Origin: UBA6263 sp049305865
GTDB lineage: Bacteria > Patescibacteriota > Gracilibacteria > Absconditabacterales > Absconditicoccaceae
DNA length: 64,000 bases
Assembly (NCBI GenBank): GCA_049305865.1
Contig: JBAQPP010000041.1
Span: 12,670-76,669 of the forward strand
Reading direction: 5' to 3'
Below, piece by piece: positions 33,499 through 43,023 of this stretch. The position numbers and the translations under genes are program-made. Below the pieces are notes generated by a model. The model was not told the DNA's origin. It searched no databases and was given only the letters and a program-made list of their open reading frames with translations. Position 1 is the first letter of the stretch; each line of letters begins with the position of its first letter.

Positions 33499-34176
33499 AT
33501 GACAGTATTACTACAATTAAAAGACATAGTAAAAGATTATTTCTTATGAATGAATACAATCAATGTTCTCAAAGGAATAAATCTTGAAATAAAACAATGA
33601 GACTTTGTAAGTATCATGTGACATTCAGGTAGTTGAAAATCAACATTAATGAATATAATATGACTACTAGATTCTCCAACTCAATGAGAATATTTTTTTG
33701 AATGAAATAATGTTGCAAATCTAAACGATGATCAACATGCAAAAATTCGTTGAGAAAGAATTGGATTTGTCTTCCAAACATATAATTTAATACCAAGAAA
33801 GTCAGCTTTAGAACAAGTCATGCTGCCATTAGCTTATCAAGGAGTCCCCAAAGCCGAAAGAATTGAAAGAGCACAAAAAGCATTAGAAAAAATATGACTT
33901 TGACATAGAATGAATAACAAACCAAATGAGCTATCTTGATGAGAACAACAAAGGGTATCTATAGCTAGAGCACTAGTAATCAATCCATCAATAATATTAG
34001 CCGACGAACCAACATGAGCTTTAGATACAAAAAGATGAGAGGAAATAATGGAACTTATTTCTCAAGTACATAAAGAATGAAAAACAATAGTTTTGATAAC
34101 TCACGAGAGAGACATAGCAAGTTACGCCAAAACTCATCTATTTTTAAAAGACGGCGAGTTTATAGATAAAATTTAG
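33499..34176 (+). CDS. MacB/LolD-type ABC ATPase
   Basis: A 225-residue ATPase: Walker A MGHSGSGKST (about 43-52), Q-loop FVFQTYNLIP, signature LSGGEQQRVSIARAL (about 141-155), Walker B IILADEPTGALD and H-loop LITHERD. This sequence set is typical of the ABC family that powers MacB and LolCDE transporters, which do mechanical work on periplasmic substrates rather than transport through the membrane. It lies 22 bp after the adaptor and 16 bp before the permease gene. P-loop glycines include TGA. Confidence 0.95.
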
Positions 34177-34192
34177 TTTACTGTATTTCATT

Positions 34193-35401
34193 ATGGATAT
34201 AAAAGAGCATATAATAAATGCAAAAACAGATCTTAGTAGAAACAAACTTAGGACATGATTAAGTATGTTATGAATTATAATATGAGTTTTTTCTGTGGTT
34301 GTAATGCTAGCAATAGGTAATTGAACACAAAAATCTATAGTAGATAAAATAGAATCTTTATGAACAAATCTTTTAACTATTTCACCCTGATGAAGTAATT
34401 GGAATATACGTGGATGATGAGCAGGAGGTAGTTCTGCAACTTTAGACGAAGAAATGATAGACTATATAAAAACTAATATTTCAAATATAGATATTATAGC
34501 TCCGAGTGTAAATTGAAGAAAACAAATAATATATTGAAGTTTCAATACAAACGCTACAATAAATTGAGTAACTGCCGACTATCTAAAAGTTAAGAATTTA
34601 GAATTAACAAATTGATCATTTATAAGTAACGACGATGAAAATAACTTAACAAAAGTAGCAGTATTGTGACAAACTATGGCAACAGATATTTTTGGAAGTG
34701 GGACAAAAGCTATAGATCCTATATGAAAAGATATTAAAATGGAAAATATTATAGTAACAGTTATATGAGTACTAGAAGATAATATGACTGCTAATAGTAG
34801 TATATTCATACCATTAAGTACAGCACAGAAAAGAGTATTATGAAATAACAATTATTCAAGTATTTCTATATCTGCTATCGATACAAATATAGTCGAACAA
34901 ACCAAAACTGAATTAGAAACATCTTTAAAGTCATATTTGTGAATCAAAGATTGAGATACTGTCAATTTTACAGTGCAAAGTCAAAGTGATATGATAGAAA
35001 CAGTAAGCAGCATAACATGAATATTAACAGCTTTTCTGGCTTGAATAGCAGCTATTTCATTGATCGTTTGATGAATAGGAGTTATGAATATAATGTTAGT
35101 GTCTGTGACAGAAAGGATAAAAGAAATCTGAATTCGTAAAGCTATATGAGCACACAGAAAAGATATTTTAATCCAATTTCTAGCTGAATCTGTTCTTTTA
35201 AGCCTAATGTGATGAATTATAGGTATTATTTTAAGCTTTATAGTTGTTTTTATCATAAATAAATTTTTAACAGCGATTATATCATTAAGCTCTGTCTTAT
35301 TAGCTTTTATTTCTGCTGTAAGTATAGGTATAATATTTGGTATCTTACCCGCTAACAATGCCTCTAAATTAAAGCCAATTGATGCGCTAAGGTATGAATA
35401 A
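34193..35401 (+). CDS. MacB-type permease (FtsX-like)
   Basis: A 402-residue membrane subunit with the MacB layout: an N-terminal cytoplasmic helix (KTDLSRNKLRTGLSMLGIIIGV), TM1 (about 22-42), a periplasmic domain of about 220 residues, then three spans at the C-terminus with VGGIGVMNIMLVSVTERIKEIGIRKAIGA between the first two, ending with PANNASKLKPIDALRYE, the standard FtsX-family tail. Works as a dimer with the upstream ATPase. The substrate is unknown; MacB relatives export peptides or lipoprotein-like molecules. Confidence 0.93.
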
Positions 35402-35420
35402 AAATTATAAATTTTATTAC

Positions 35421-35451
35421 TTAAGCTTAGTTTAAGGTAGATAGATATAAT
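35421..35451 (+). promoter_or_regulatory. Regulator box plus -10 ahead of Met/Gly-rich gene
   Basis: TTAAGC at 35421 and TTAAGG at 35432 (11 bp apart), 8 bp (TAGATAGA), then TATAAT at 35446. Third member of the set, 20 bp after the permease stop. Confidence 0.7.
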
Positions 35452-35500
35452 ACCCCACGTCACATTAAGATGACACTTTATATTCTAACTACACACAACA

Positions 35501-36127
35501 ATGAAAACAAAATCTATTATTTTACCAGCTATTATGTGACTGGTTGTATTGACAAGTGCTGGAGCATTAACATTTGCATCCAATAGTCAATCTTACTCTT
35601 GAGCAAAACAATGAAATATGGGGATGAAAGATTGATGAATGAGATGATGATTACAATGAATGCAAAACTTAAGTGAAACAGATCGTCAAGCAATGATGGA
35701 TGCAGTACAAAAAGCTATTGATGCAAAAGATTATAATGCATTCAAAGCCGCACATACAAAGTACTGAATTATACTAAACACGACAGAAACACAATTTAAA
35801 GACATGTTTACAAAAAGATTAGAAATGGATACTAAAAGAGCTGAAAAGAACGCTCTCAAAACAAAAAGCCAAGAAGCTATCAAAAATTGAGATTTTACGA
35901 CACGAAAATCATTAAACAAAGACATGCCTATTTTAAAGTATATAGATACTCAAGAAAAATTTACTAAATTACAAGAAATGGGAACCTACAGAGAAAAGAT
36001 ACAAACCATAGCTAAAGAATTGTGACTACCTCAATGAAAATGAATATGAGAATGAATGGGAATGGGAATGTGAAAATGAATGTGAAAATGAATGTGAATG
36101 TGAATGTGATTTTGAAAAGAAAAATAA
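35501..36127 (+). CDS. Exported Met/Gly-rich protein
   Basis: A 208-residue protein with a signal peptide (IILPAIMGLVVLTSAGALTFAS, about 5-26). A Met/Gly-rich N-terminal stretch (GNMGMKDGGMRGGLQGM) is followed by a helical core (about 60-175) with LSETDRQAMMDAVQKAIDAKDYNAF, loosely like Spy/CpxP-type LTxxQ helices, and a C-terminal tail of alternating Gly-Met with occasional Lys (about 182-204). Met-rich stretches often bind Cu(I) or Ag(I) outside the cytoplasm, so a metal-binding or chaperone role is plausible. Own promoter with the shared regulator box, own terminator. Confidence 0.75.
36046..36111 (+). repeat. Short tandem repeat coding Gly-Met
   Basis: Reiterated (T/G)GAATG units, alternating TGA or GGA with ATG and AAA, code the Gly-Met tail. 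Slippage-prone; tail length may vary between strains. Confidence 0.7.
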
Positions 36128-36160
36128 TTACTTACAAACAATGACGATAGTATAATTTTT

Positions 36161-36199
36161 AAAAAGCTTAGCCTATACACCACAGGCTAAGCTTTTTTA
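36161..36199 (+). terminator. Strong terminator
   Basis: AAAAAGCTTAGCCT, a 9-base loop, AGGCTAAGCTTTTTT. Ends the Met/Gly-rich gene transcript. Confidence 0.9.
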
Positions 36200-36271
36200 T
36201 ATTTACAATAAGAATAAAATCATTATATAATATCATATTAAATTGTTTTTTTTTATTTTTTATAAAATACA

Positions 36272-36511
36272 ATGACACCAGAACCTACTTTGTATACCAA
36301 TTCAGCTGCACCTATAATGACATGATGAATACTTGCATTAATTATTATTCTTGGTATCCGAGAATGAATACGGAAAGCAATTGCTTTATGGAAAGCATGA
36401 AAATGAAATCAATTAGCACGATTTATATGTCTATTTATATTTAATACTGCATGAATATTGCCTATATTATACCTAATATTTTGGCAAAAAAAATGAAGTA
36501 AAAAGAAATAA
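36272..36511 (+). CDS. DUF5652-like small membrane protein
   Basis: A 79-residue protein with two spans (about 15-30 and 48-65). The block ALWKAGKGNQLARFICLFIFNTAGILPILYL matches my memory of DUF5652, a small two-helix family common in CPR genomes, function unknown. Five bp before the metallophosphoesterase gene, so probably co-transcribed with it. Confidence 0.72.
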
Positions 36512-36516
36512 AAAAA

Positions 36517-37248
36517 ATGCAATATAAAACAATAATTATTTCAGATGTACACCTATGAACCAAAGATTCTAGACACCAAAGAGTTTTGGATTTTTTACAA
36601 AAAAATAAATGTGAAAACCTAATATTAAATGGAGATATAGTAGACGGACGACATATAAAAATATTTGGTTGACGACCCAAATGACATACAGATCTTATAC
36701 ACCATATAATAGATTTAGCAAAATCAAATCAGACTAAAGTTTTTTATATACCTTGAAATCATGATGATTTTTTAAGAAATCTTCTTCCCATAAAGTATTG
36801 AGATATAAATTTCTTAAAAGATATGATATATCATTCATGAAATAAAAAATATTATATTTGTCATTGAGATAGATTTGATAGAATAGAATGAAAATTATTC
36901 TTTTTATGAACAATATCTTTCCTTATGTGATCTTTTGTATTTATGATAAATAGGATATATAATAGACGAAGGGAAAAGAGATGATTAAAATATTTTTCAT
37001 TGGTCAAACAGATAAAATTAATAGTCAAAATCATGATGACATGATGATCAAAAAGATTTGAGAAAAAACTTATAAAAGCAGCTAAACAAAATAATTGTGA
37101 ATGAATAATATGTGGTCACATACACAAGCAAGAAAACAAAATGCTATGAAATATTCACTATTTAAATTCTTGAGATCGAGTGGAATCTTGTACAGCATTG
37201 GTAGAAGACTTTGAATGAAATTGGGATATACATTATCATAAAATTTAA
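36517..37248 (+). CDS. Metallophosphoesterase, LpxH-like
   Basis: A 243-residue calcineurin-type phosphoesterase. Metal-binding motifs are complete: SDVHLG (8-14), LILNGDIVDG (about 36-45), PGNHDD (about 80), YICHGDRFDR (about 110) and GHIHKQE (about 205). The layout resembles UDP-2,3-diacylglucosamine hydrolases (LpxH) and their DUF2608/YbbF relatives. Lipid A synthesis is not expected in these organisms, so the real substrate is probably another phosphodiester. An internal hydrophobic segment (FFLGTISFLMGSFVFMI, about 125-140) could anchor it to the membrane. Its stop is directly adjacent to the convergent gene's stop. Confidence 0.8.
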
Positions 37249-37953
37249 TTAGATTTTTTTTGCAATATAATTACTTGCTCATATACCAAGTATATCAATA
37301 ATTTGAGAAAATATGTTTAATTTTATAGATACTCAATCTTGATAAATAACAGATTCCGATCCAGAAAGATCAAAAAAATCTGCATTTTTAAATTTATTTT
37401 TTAATACATAACAATACATTATATTTCTAAGTTTATATGATCAGTCTTTGATAGCCAAATTATATTGGGAAAATCTATTATATAAAAAACTATTATATTT
37501 TGTCATCTGGTTATCTATATTCAAAGAATATTCTCAAACCGAATAAACTGGTTGACTATCATCAATAAAAAAAGTTTTTTTAAATCATTGGATATCTGTA
37601 ATAACCAAATCAATATTTGACCTTATAATATTCAAAATTTTTAAATAATTGACAAGATTAATACTACTATCATCATTTAATCTAATATTTATATTCTTAA
37701 ATACATCAAAATTTGGAATATTTTTATTTCTTTCCAAATACGCCCAAAAGTAGGACTTAAAATAGTTAGAATCTATACATTTTCAATGACCTTCAGTCAT
37801 ATTTAATTTAAGATTATCTAATATATCTCTTCTAATAGGTTTCAACTGATTGTTAAAATTAACATTTCTATCGGGGTGAGCCTTTATCCAAAGAAGAGTA
37901 TTATTTAAAAATTTTTCATTTTCTTTTCAATTATCTTTTTCCATCGAATTCAT
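37249..37953 (-). CDS. Asn/Lys-rich soluble protein, unknown
   Basis: A 234-residue protein with no family I recognise. It begins MNSMEKDNGKENEKFL, with WIKAHPDRNV near residue 22, and ends ASNYIAKKI. No signal peptide or membrane span. Several TGA glycines. It directly abuts the phosphoesterase gene (stop at 37249, the other stop ending at 37248) and is followed upstream by a 159-bp AT-rich gap with no visible feature before the tRNA gene. Confidence 0.6.
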
Positions 37954-38112
37954 CTATATTATTCAATAATAAACATAGATATTATAAATATCAGATAAAA
38001 CATATCAAGTATATTTTTTAAGAAAAGAGAATAATATAAAAAATTTGATTATTATTTGAGATTACAATACTTTTAATTATATTACACCTCAAGTTATCAG
38101 CTTTTTTTAGAT

Positions 38113-38184
38113 GGTCCGATCGTTTAGTGGATAGGACACAATCCTGCGAAGATTGTAACCCCGGTTCAACTCCGGGTCGGGCCA
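38113..38184 (+). tRNA. tRNA-Arg (anticodon GCG)
   Basis: A 72-base cloverleaf. Acceptor GGTCCGA/TCGGGCC with discriminator A and no encoded CCA (AGA follows); D arm with TTTAGTGGATAGGA; anticodon stem CAATC/GATTG with loop CTGCGAA, giving anticodon GCG at 38146-38148; T arm CCCGG-TTCAACT-CCGGG. GCG would read CGC and CGT. Most bacteria instead use ACG deaminated to ICG, so a G34 tRNA-Arg is notable. Identity as Arg rests on the anticodon. Confidence 0.9.
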
Positions 38185-38269
38185 AGATTTAAAAATTAGC
38201 ATTAAAAATTTGCAATATTTTAAAAAACACTTATAATTTTGTATCAAATTTAAAAAATAACAAAAACAA

Positions 38270-38935
38270 ATGCCAGAAAAAAAAGAAACAAAAAAGGTTG
38301 ATGAAAAGAAACCATCTACAAAAGCCGTTAAACCAACAGCTCCAAAATCATTAAGCAAAACTGAATTAATTGAAAAGTACCAAAAGATGGTGCAATTTTT
38401 GCAGAATACTATTGGCGATATGGAAACAGACATGAAAAGATTGAAGTTAATTTTGACTCAATTATCAAAGTTTGATCCAGAAGATAACAACAGTCTACAA
38501 GAAAATGAAGAAATCCAAAAAGCAATATGAGATACAGAATTAAAAAAATATGAAGAGGAAAATATGGAAATAGTTGAATGAAAATTTGATTGATATTTTA
38601 TGATCTGATGAGATCAAAAAAGATATCCAGTGCCATTAAATTACTCTAGCAAGACAAAATTGATACCATGAGATATTTTAAAACTCAAAATTATGCAAGA
38701 TTGAAAGTTTGTTTATAAGTTGATTCGTCCAGCAGAAAGAAAACATGTAAGAGCTTTGCTTTCAAAAACAGATGAAAATAAATTTACAGCAATCACAGAT
38801 GAAGGTAAAATTTATTTCCTAAATCAAGCCGCTGTTACATTCTTCAAAGGAAAACCATGAGATGAATTATATATTATCACAAACGAAAAAGAAGAATGAT
38901 GATTTGCAGCGATCGAAGCAATTATAAAAAAATAA
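38270..38935 (+). CDS. Coiled-coil plus OB-like protein, unknown
   Basis: A 221-residue protein. Residues 1-30 are Lys/Pro/Thr-rich and disordered; 35-80 form a coiled coil (SKTELIEKYQKMVQFLQNTI); 100-221 form a beta-rich part: EGKFDGYFMIGGDQKRYPVPLNY, LIPGDILKLKIM, YKLIRP, ERKHVRALL, PGDELYII and GFAAIEAII. The coiled-coil plus small-barrel layout and GD(I/E)L turns suggest a nucleic-acid- or protein-binding factor, but I cannot name the family. Single-gene unit ending in a bidirectional terminator. Confidence 0.75.
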
Positions 38936-38950
38936 TATAAAACAAAAATA

Positions 38951-38983
38951 AAAAAAAGACTGATCTATATCGGTCTTTTTTTT
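38951..38983. terminator. Bidirectional terminator overlapping a stop codon
   Basis: AAAAGACTGAT-CTAT-ATCGGTCTTTTTTT. The loop holds the stop codon of the convergent methyltransferase gene (38965-38967), whose last codons are the stem itself. Confidence 0.8.
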
Positions 38984-39789
38984 ATTCTACATACAACTTT
39001 ATTTCATTTTTCTTGCCACTGCAATCATAGTTTTTCAAAAATTCAAATAATATCTTTATCTCTATCTTCTACTACTAAAATTTCTCAATTTATTTTCAAA
39101 ATTCTAGATGCTTCAGCCAATATTCAGAAATAATTAAGATATTTTTTATCTAATATATGACATATCAAAACAATATCTTGAGAATTGTTTTCTATTCAAT
39201 TAATATCTTCTCACTTTGAAGGATTTATAACTATTTTTGGATGTTTAGTTTGATCAAAATTACTTCGCATATTTATATAATTCAAAACTTTCTGTTTTGT
39301 AACATACATATTTTGCAAGTCATTAGATTGTTCAAATAAATCATTATATCTATATTTAGCAGCAGTCTGTCGAGATTGCAAATTGTTTAATTGATTATTT
39401 ATTACTTCAATTTTCTTTTTAGATTCTTTAATAAAATTTTCTTGAATAGAAAGAGTATTGTTCAACGCAATATCTTTTACAGTTTCTTCAAAACAAGGGT
39501 CACAGACAACATATTGATCAATATATTCTTCCAACAAAAAAGGCATTCATCCAAATCATCATCACAAATCAAGAATTTGTTTTCACTCAAAATATTCAGA
39601 ATTTAATCATAAAATTTTCAAAATATTTTCTGGTGGCGTTTGAAGTGCAACAAATAATTTTATTTCACTTGGATTTATATTAACATCATTCAAAGTAGAA
39701 AAAACAGAATCACTAGTTTCCTGTGTGATTTTAGTCATATCTATTCATATTTGATACAAATATTGTCTTCCTTCTTCATATGTATTCAT
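38965..39789 (-). CDS. Methyltransferase-like protein with coiled-coil insert
   Basis: A 274-residue protein. Motif I of class I methyltransferases is ILDLGGGFGGMPFLLEEY (about 72-88), followed by YVVCDPCFEE. A coiled-coil stretch then interrupts the fold (about 113-175: KESKKKIEVINNQLNNLQ). The Rossmann core resumes with DIVLICHILDKKYLNYFGILAEASRILKINGEILVVED (about 205-243). A region of about 65 residues N-terminal to motif I is helical. The long insert is unusual and may mediate dimerisation. The gene ends inside the shared terminator. Substrate unknown. Confidence 0.7.
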
Positions 39790-39919
39790 AAAACAAAATA
39801 TATAATAAAGTATAATTAAATTATATTAGTTAAAATAAATTTTGCAAATCCAAAAAATCATTGAAATATATGCCAATTTAAATATTAATCTACTATCATT
39901 TTAATTAATTAGAATTTTA

Positions 39920-41377
39920 ATGTTATTAACAGTCTGATTAGAAATACATATCAAATTAAAATCTGGAAATAAAATGTTTTGTCAGTGCCCCAATTCACAA
40001 AACTTTGATACTCTACAAGCAAATACCAATATATGTCCTGTATGTACATGACAACCTTGAGCTTTACCTACTCTAAGTAAAGAAGTTTTAGAAAAGGCTT
40101 TATTACTATGAAAAGCATTAAATTGCGACATAAATATGACATCCCAATTTGATAGAAAATCATATTTCTATCCAGATTTACCTATGTGATACCAGATTAC
40201 ACAATTATACAAACCCACAAATATAAACGGACATGTACCATTTTTTGTAGACAATGAATATTCACAAGAGAGAATAATTCACATACAAGATGCTCATATG
40301 GAATCTGACACAGCAAAAATGATTCATCAGTGATGAGAAGCACTACTAGACTTCAATCGCGCATGAACACCACTTGTTGAGATAGTAACTAAGCCAGATT
40401 TTACTAGCTCAGATGAAGTAGTAGAATTTCTTAAAGAACTTCAAAGAATTGTTAGATACAACGATATAGCAGATGCAGATATGGAAAAATGACAGATGAG
40501 ATGTGATGTAAATATATCTATAAGAAAATCAGAAGCTGATCCATATTGAACAAGAGCAGAATTAAAAAATATGAATTCATTCTCTGCAATCAAAAGAGCA
40601 ATACAAAACGAATACGATAGACAATTAGCGTTATATAATAAATGAGAAAAATTCGATCAGCAGACTAGAGGTTGGGATGATGCTAAATGAGAATCATATC
40701 TAATGAGATCCAAAGAAGATGCTCTTGACTACAGATACTTCCCAGAGCCAGATATGCCACCATTGGTTTTAAATAATTCTATTCTAAATCGATTAGAAGG
40801 GCAGAAGCTTGAAATACCCTATCAAATCATAAAAGAATTCAAAGAAAAATTCTGATTTCATAAGGAATATATAAACGCTATAATTGCAGATAAAGAAATA
40901 TTAGATTATTTTCTTGAAATACTAAGTCATTGCGAGAAGCATAGCGACGAAACAATCTTGGCCAAACTCATAGCAAAACGAATATCCTGACCTATATCAG
41001 CTTGGACAAAAGAAAATATCAAATCAATCAATAATCTTAACTTCAACAAAAAACAATTTCAAGAATTTATCAAGATATCTGAAACATGAAACATACTAGA
41101 TAATCAACTAAAAATAATTATGGATGAAATGATAAAAATATGAAAAAATCCAGAAGAAATAATAAAAGAAAAGTGATTTGATACAGCAGCAATGGATCAA
41201 TGAGAGCTAGAAAACATAGTTAAGCTCGTACTAGAAGAAAATTCTGACATCGTACAGCAATACAAATGAGGGAAAACTACTACCCTATGATTTTTTGTCT
41301 GACAAGTAATGAAAAAGACTTGATGAAAATCAGATCCTAAAATTATTTGAGAAATAATTATTAATCTATTAAAATAA
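39920..41377 (+). CDS. gatB: Asp/Glu-tRNA amidotransferase subunit B
   Basis: A 485-residue subunit of the GatCAB complex, which converts Glu-tRNA(Gln) and/or Asp-tRNA(Asn) to the amide form. Landmarks: VGLEIHIKL, the zinc-type cysteines in FCQCP and CPVCTGQPGALP, RKSYFYPDLP.GYQITQ, DFNRAGTPLVEIVTKPD, MRCDVNISIR, AELKNMNSF, YRYFPEPD.PPL and the C-terminal YqeY-like tail region. The residues SHCEKHSDETILA (codons near 40924-40962) come from a REP-like repeat lying in frame; typical GatB proteins lack such an insertion. gatA and gatC are not in the window. Confidence 0.93.
40924..40960. repeat. REP-like element inside gatB
   Basis: AAGTCATTGCGAGAAGC then ATAGCGACGAAACAATCTTGG. This matches the widespread intergenic repeat TCATTGCGAG...GCGACGAAGCAATCT, as I remember it, yet lies in the gatB reading frame without breaking it. 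Confidence 0.65.
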
Positions 41378-41378
41378 A

Positions 41379-41558
41379 TTACCTATAACAAAGCGTCCAC
41401 CATAATTTTTCTTGAAAATCAATTTTAATATTATCTACTTTACAAGATCAGATATTTTTGTATAAAGCAAAATGTAAATGAGGGATATCCATCCATCGAC
41501 TCAATCATGTTTTTCATATTTTTTGACGTTTTAATATTTGACTTTCTATAGAAAATAT
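41379..41558 (-). pseudogene. C-terminal remnant of an M23 peptidase
   Basis: An open frame of 59 codons without a usable start. It reads ...QILKRQKIGKTG, then IPHLHFALYKN, the G-x-G-x(n)-HLHF end of the M23/LytM fold, and continues about 20 residues to a TAA. The first zinc motif and all upstream domains are missing, and an in-frame stop closes it at 41559. Best read as a decayed gene end trapped in the 214-bp gap between gatB and the next gene. Confidence 0.5.
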
Positions 41559-41591
41559 TTATATCACATTATCTTTATTCGTATATATGAT

Positions 41592-42674
41592 ATGACAGAA
41601 AATATAGAATTTGATTTCGATAATATTCCATTAGACCACTTATGATTTGATTCGCAAGATCTTAAGAAAGAACGGGAAAATCAGTATATGCAAGACATAG
41701 CAGATTTAATACAATCTACATGTGATAGTGCTCCTGAAATAAAAGAATTTAAATCATTAATGAATAATTTTTTTATTGGTGAAGTAGAACTCACTGATAG
41801 ATGAATATATATACCTCAAGCTTTGAACCTAACTGAAGAAAATGCAGATGAAATCTATGAAATTATACAAAATCACATAGAATATCCTGATGATGAAAAT
41901 CTCAAAGCCCGCATTTTTACACAAGCAATAAATAAAGAAATTATAGATAATTTTGCAAAATACTGAATAGTAATTGATAATAAATATAAAGTAGCAAACA
42001 ATTGAGTTTCTTTCAATGTAACTCCACAATTTCATATTAGTGATCCATATCTTTTTATTGAATTTTTACAAAAGATTAAAATATGTGACGAAGATACTAT
42101 CTTAGGTATAGATACCATCTTATGATCACATGAATTTTGGTTAGATGAATTCTTTCTGTCATGAAAAGATATAAGTAATTCTGATGAAGTTTCAGATTTT
42201 ATGGTAAAATCTTTTGAACTTTATGAAGAACTTGAAAGACTAGAAATAGAAGAAAGATTAATGAATCTTCAAGTAAGAGATTTAGCTTTGGTTACATCCA
42301 ATGGTATTTTACAAGAATATTTAAAATTCAAAAAACTCTGATTTTTTGGACAACTTTATCCTGATAATTTTGATATTTCATTTAAAATTCCAAGGTTTAT
42401 TTATGAAGCACTTGATATATGTAGCCAATACCAGGATGAAGAAGATTTAGACGATTGTATATCCTCCATTAAAGAAAGTATAAATAAATCACTAATCTTG
42501 CTTAGTAATATTAGAAACCAAAATATACTTTTTCAACCACTCAAAGAAGAGCTACAGTACTGAATACGCCAACTTATAGAATATGTAGATGAAAATCCAT
42601 ATATAGAAATACAAGAAAAATCCAAGATTATTAGCCCGATTACATACCAAGCACAAGAATTAACCATTTTATAA
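41592..42674 (+). CDS. Large acidic protein, unknown
   Basis: A 360-residue acidic protein (many Asp/Glu: DEISNSDEV-like stretches, EELERLEIEERLM helix near 210-225, DEEDLDD near 285). No membrane span or signal. TGA glycines are interspersed. I recognise no family. Isolated single gene with AT-rich flanks. I use the second ATG (41592); the ATG 7 bp upstream runs into TAG after six codons. Confidence 0.65.
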
Positions 42675-42766
42675 ATAAGATAAAAACACAACAATTTTTT
42701 ATAATATTTTGGTGGTATTAACTACATATCTATTTGAATTGTTTTAAAATTACTATACGATAATAA

Positions 42767-42793
42767 AAAAGCTGGGGAAAATCCACCAGCCAT
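42767..42793 (-). terminator. Terminator of small Cys-rich gene
   Basis: On the minus strand: GCTGG, a 12-base loop, CCAGC, then TTTTTTATTAT, about 20 bp after the stop at 42811. Confidence 0.6.
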
Positions 42794-42810
42794 TTAATAA
42801 ATTAAGTCTA

Positions 42811-42939
42811 TTAAACCCTTTTACAGGGGTGCCCCTTGGGGCACATATTTTTATCCTTTCGAACGGAACATTTAGTCCCATCCACTTTACCTTTTCCATG
42901 ATTACAGGTAAAGGATTTGTCTTGTTTTTGGTTACTCAT
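42811..42939 (-). CDS. Small Cys/His-rich protein, possible zinc binder
   Basis: A 42-residue frame with the pattern CNH...C...CPKGHPC near residues 12-40 (four Cys, two His), flanked by many lysines. That spacing could fold around one zinc. All glycines are GGN. It has a clear TAA stop and a downstream terminator, and a 200-bp region around it has no other gene, supporting a real microprotein. Function unknown; a nucleic-acid- or ribosome-associated zinc protein is possible. Confidence 0.6.
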   Translation of the reverse strand: MSNQKQDKSFTCNHGKGKVDGTKCSVRKDKNMCPKGHPCKRV

Positions 42940-43023
42940 AGCCTATGATGTTTTAATTTATAATTTTGTTTTTTCTTCGTATAAAATATAGTTCATAAAA
43001 TAAAAGTCAAGTTTAATATTCCT

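Noticed and set aside
36517..37248. Evidence for lipid A synthesis from the LpxH-like protein
   Set aside because: The metallophosphoesterase fold is generic and no other lipid A gene is in the window.
41592..42674. Start at the ATG at 41587 or nearby for the acidic protein
   Set aside because: That frame hits TAG after a few codons; the ATG at 41592 opens the long frame.
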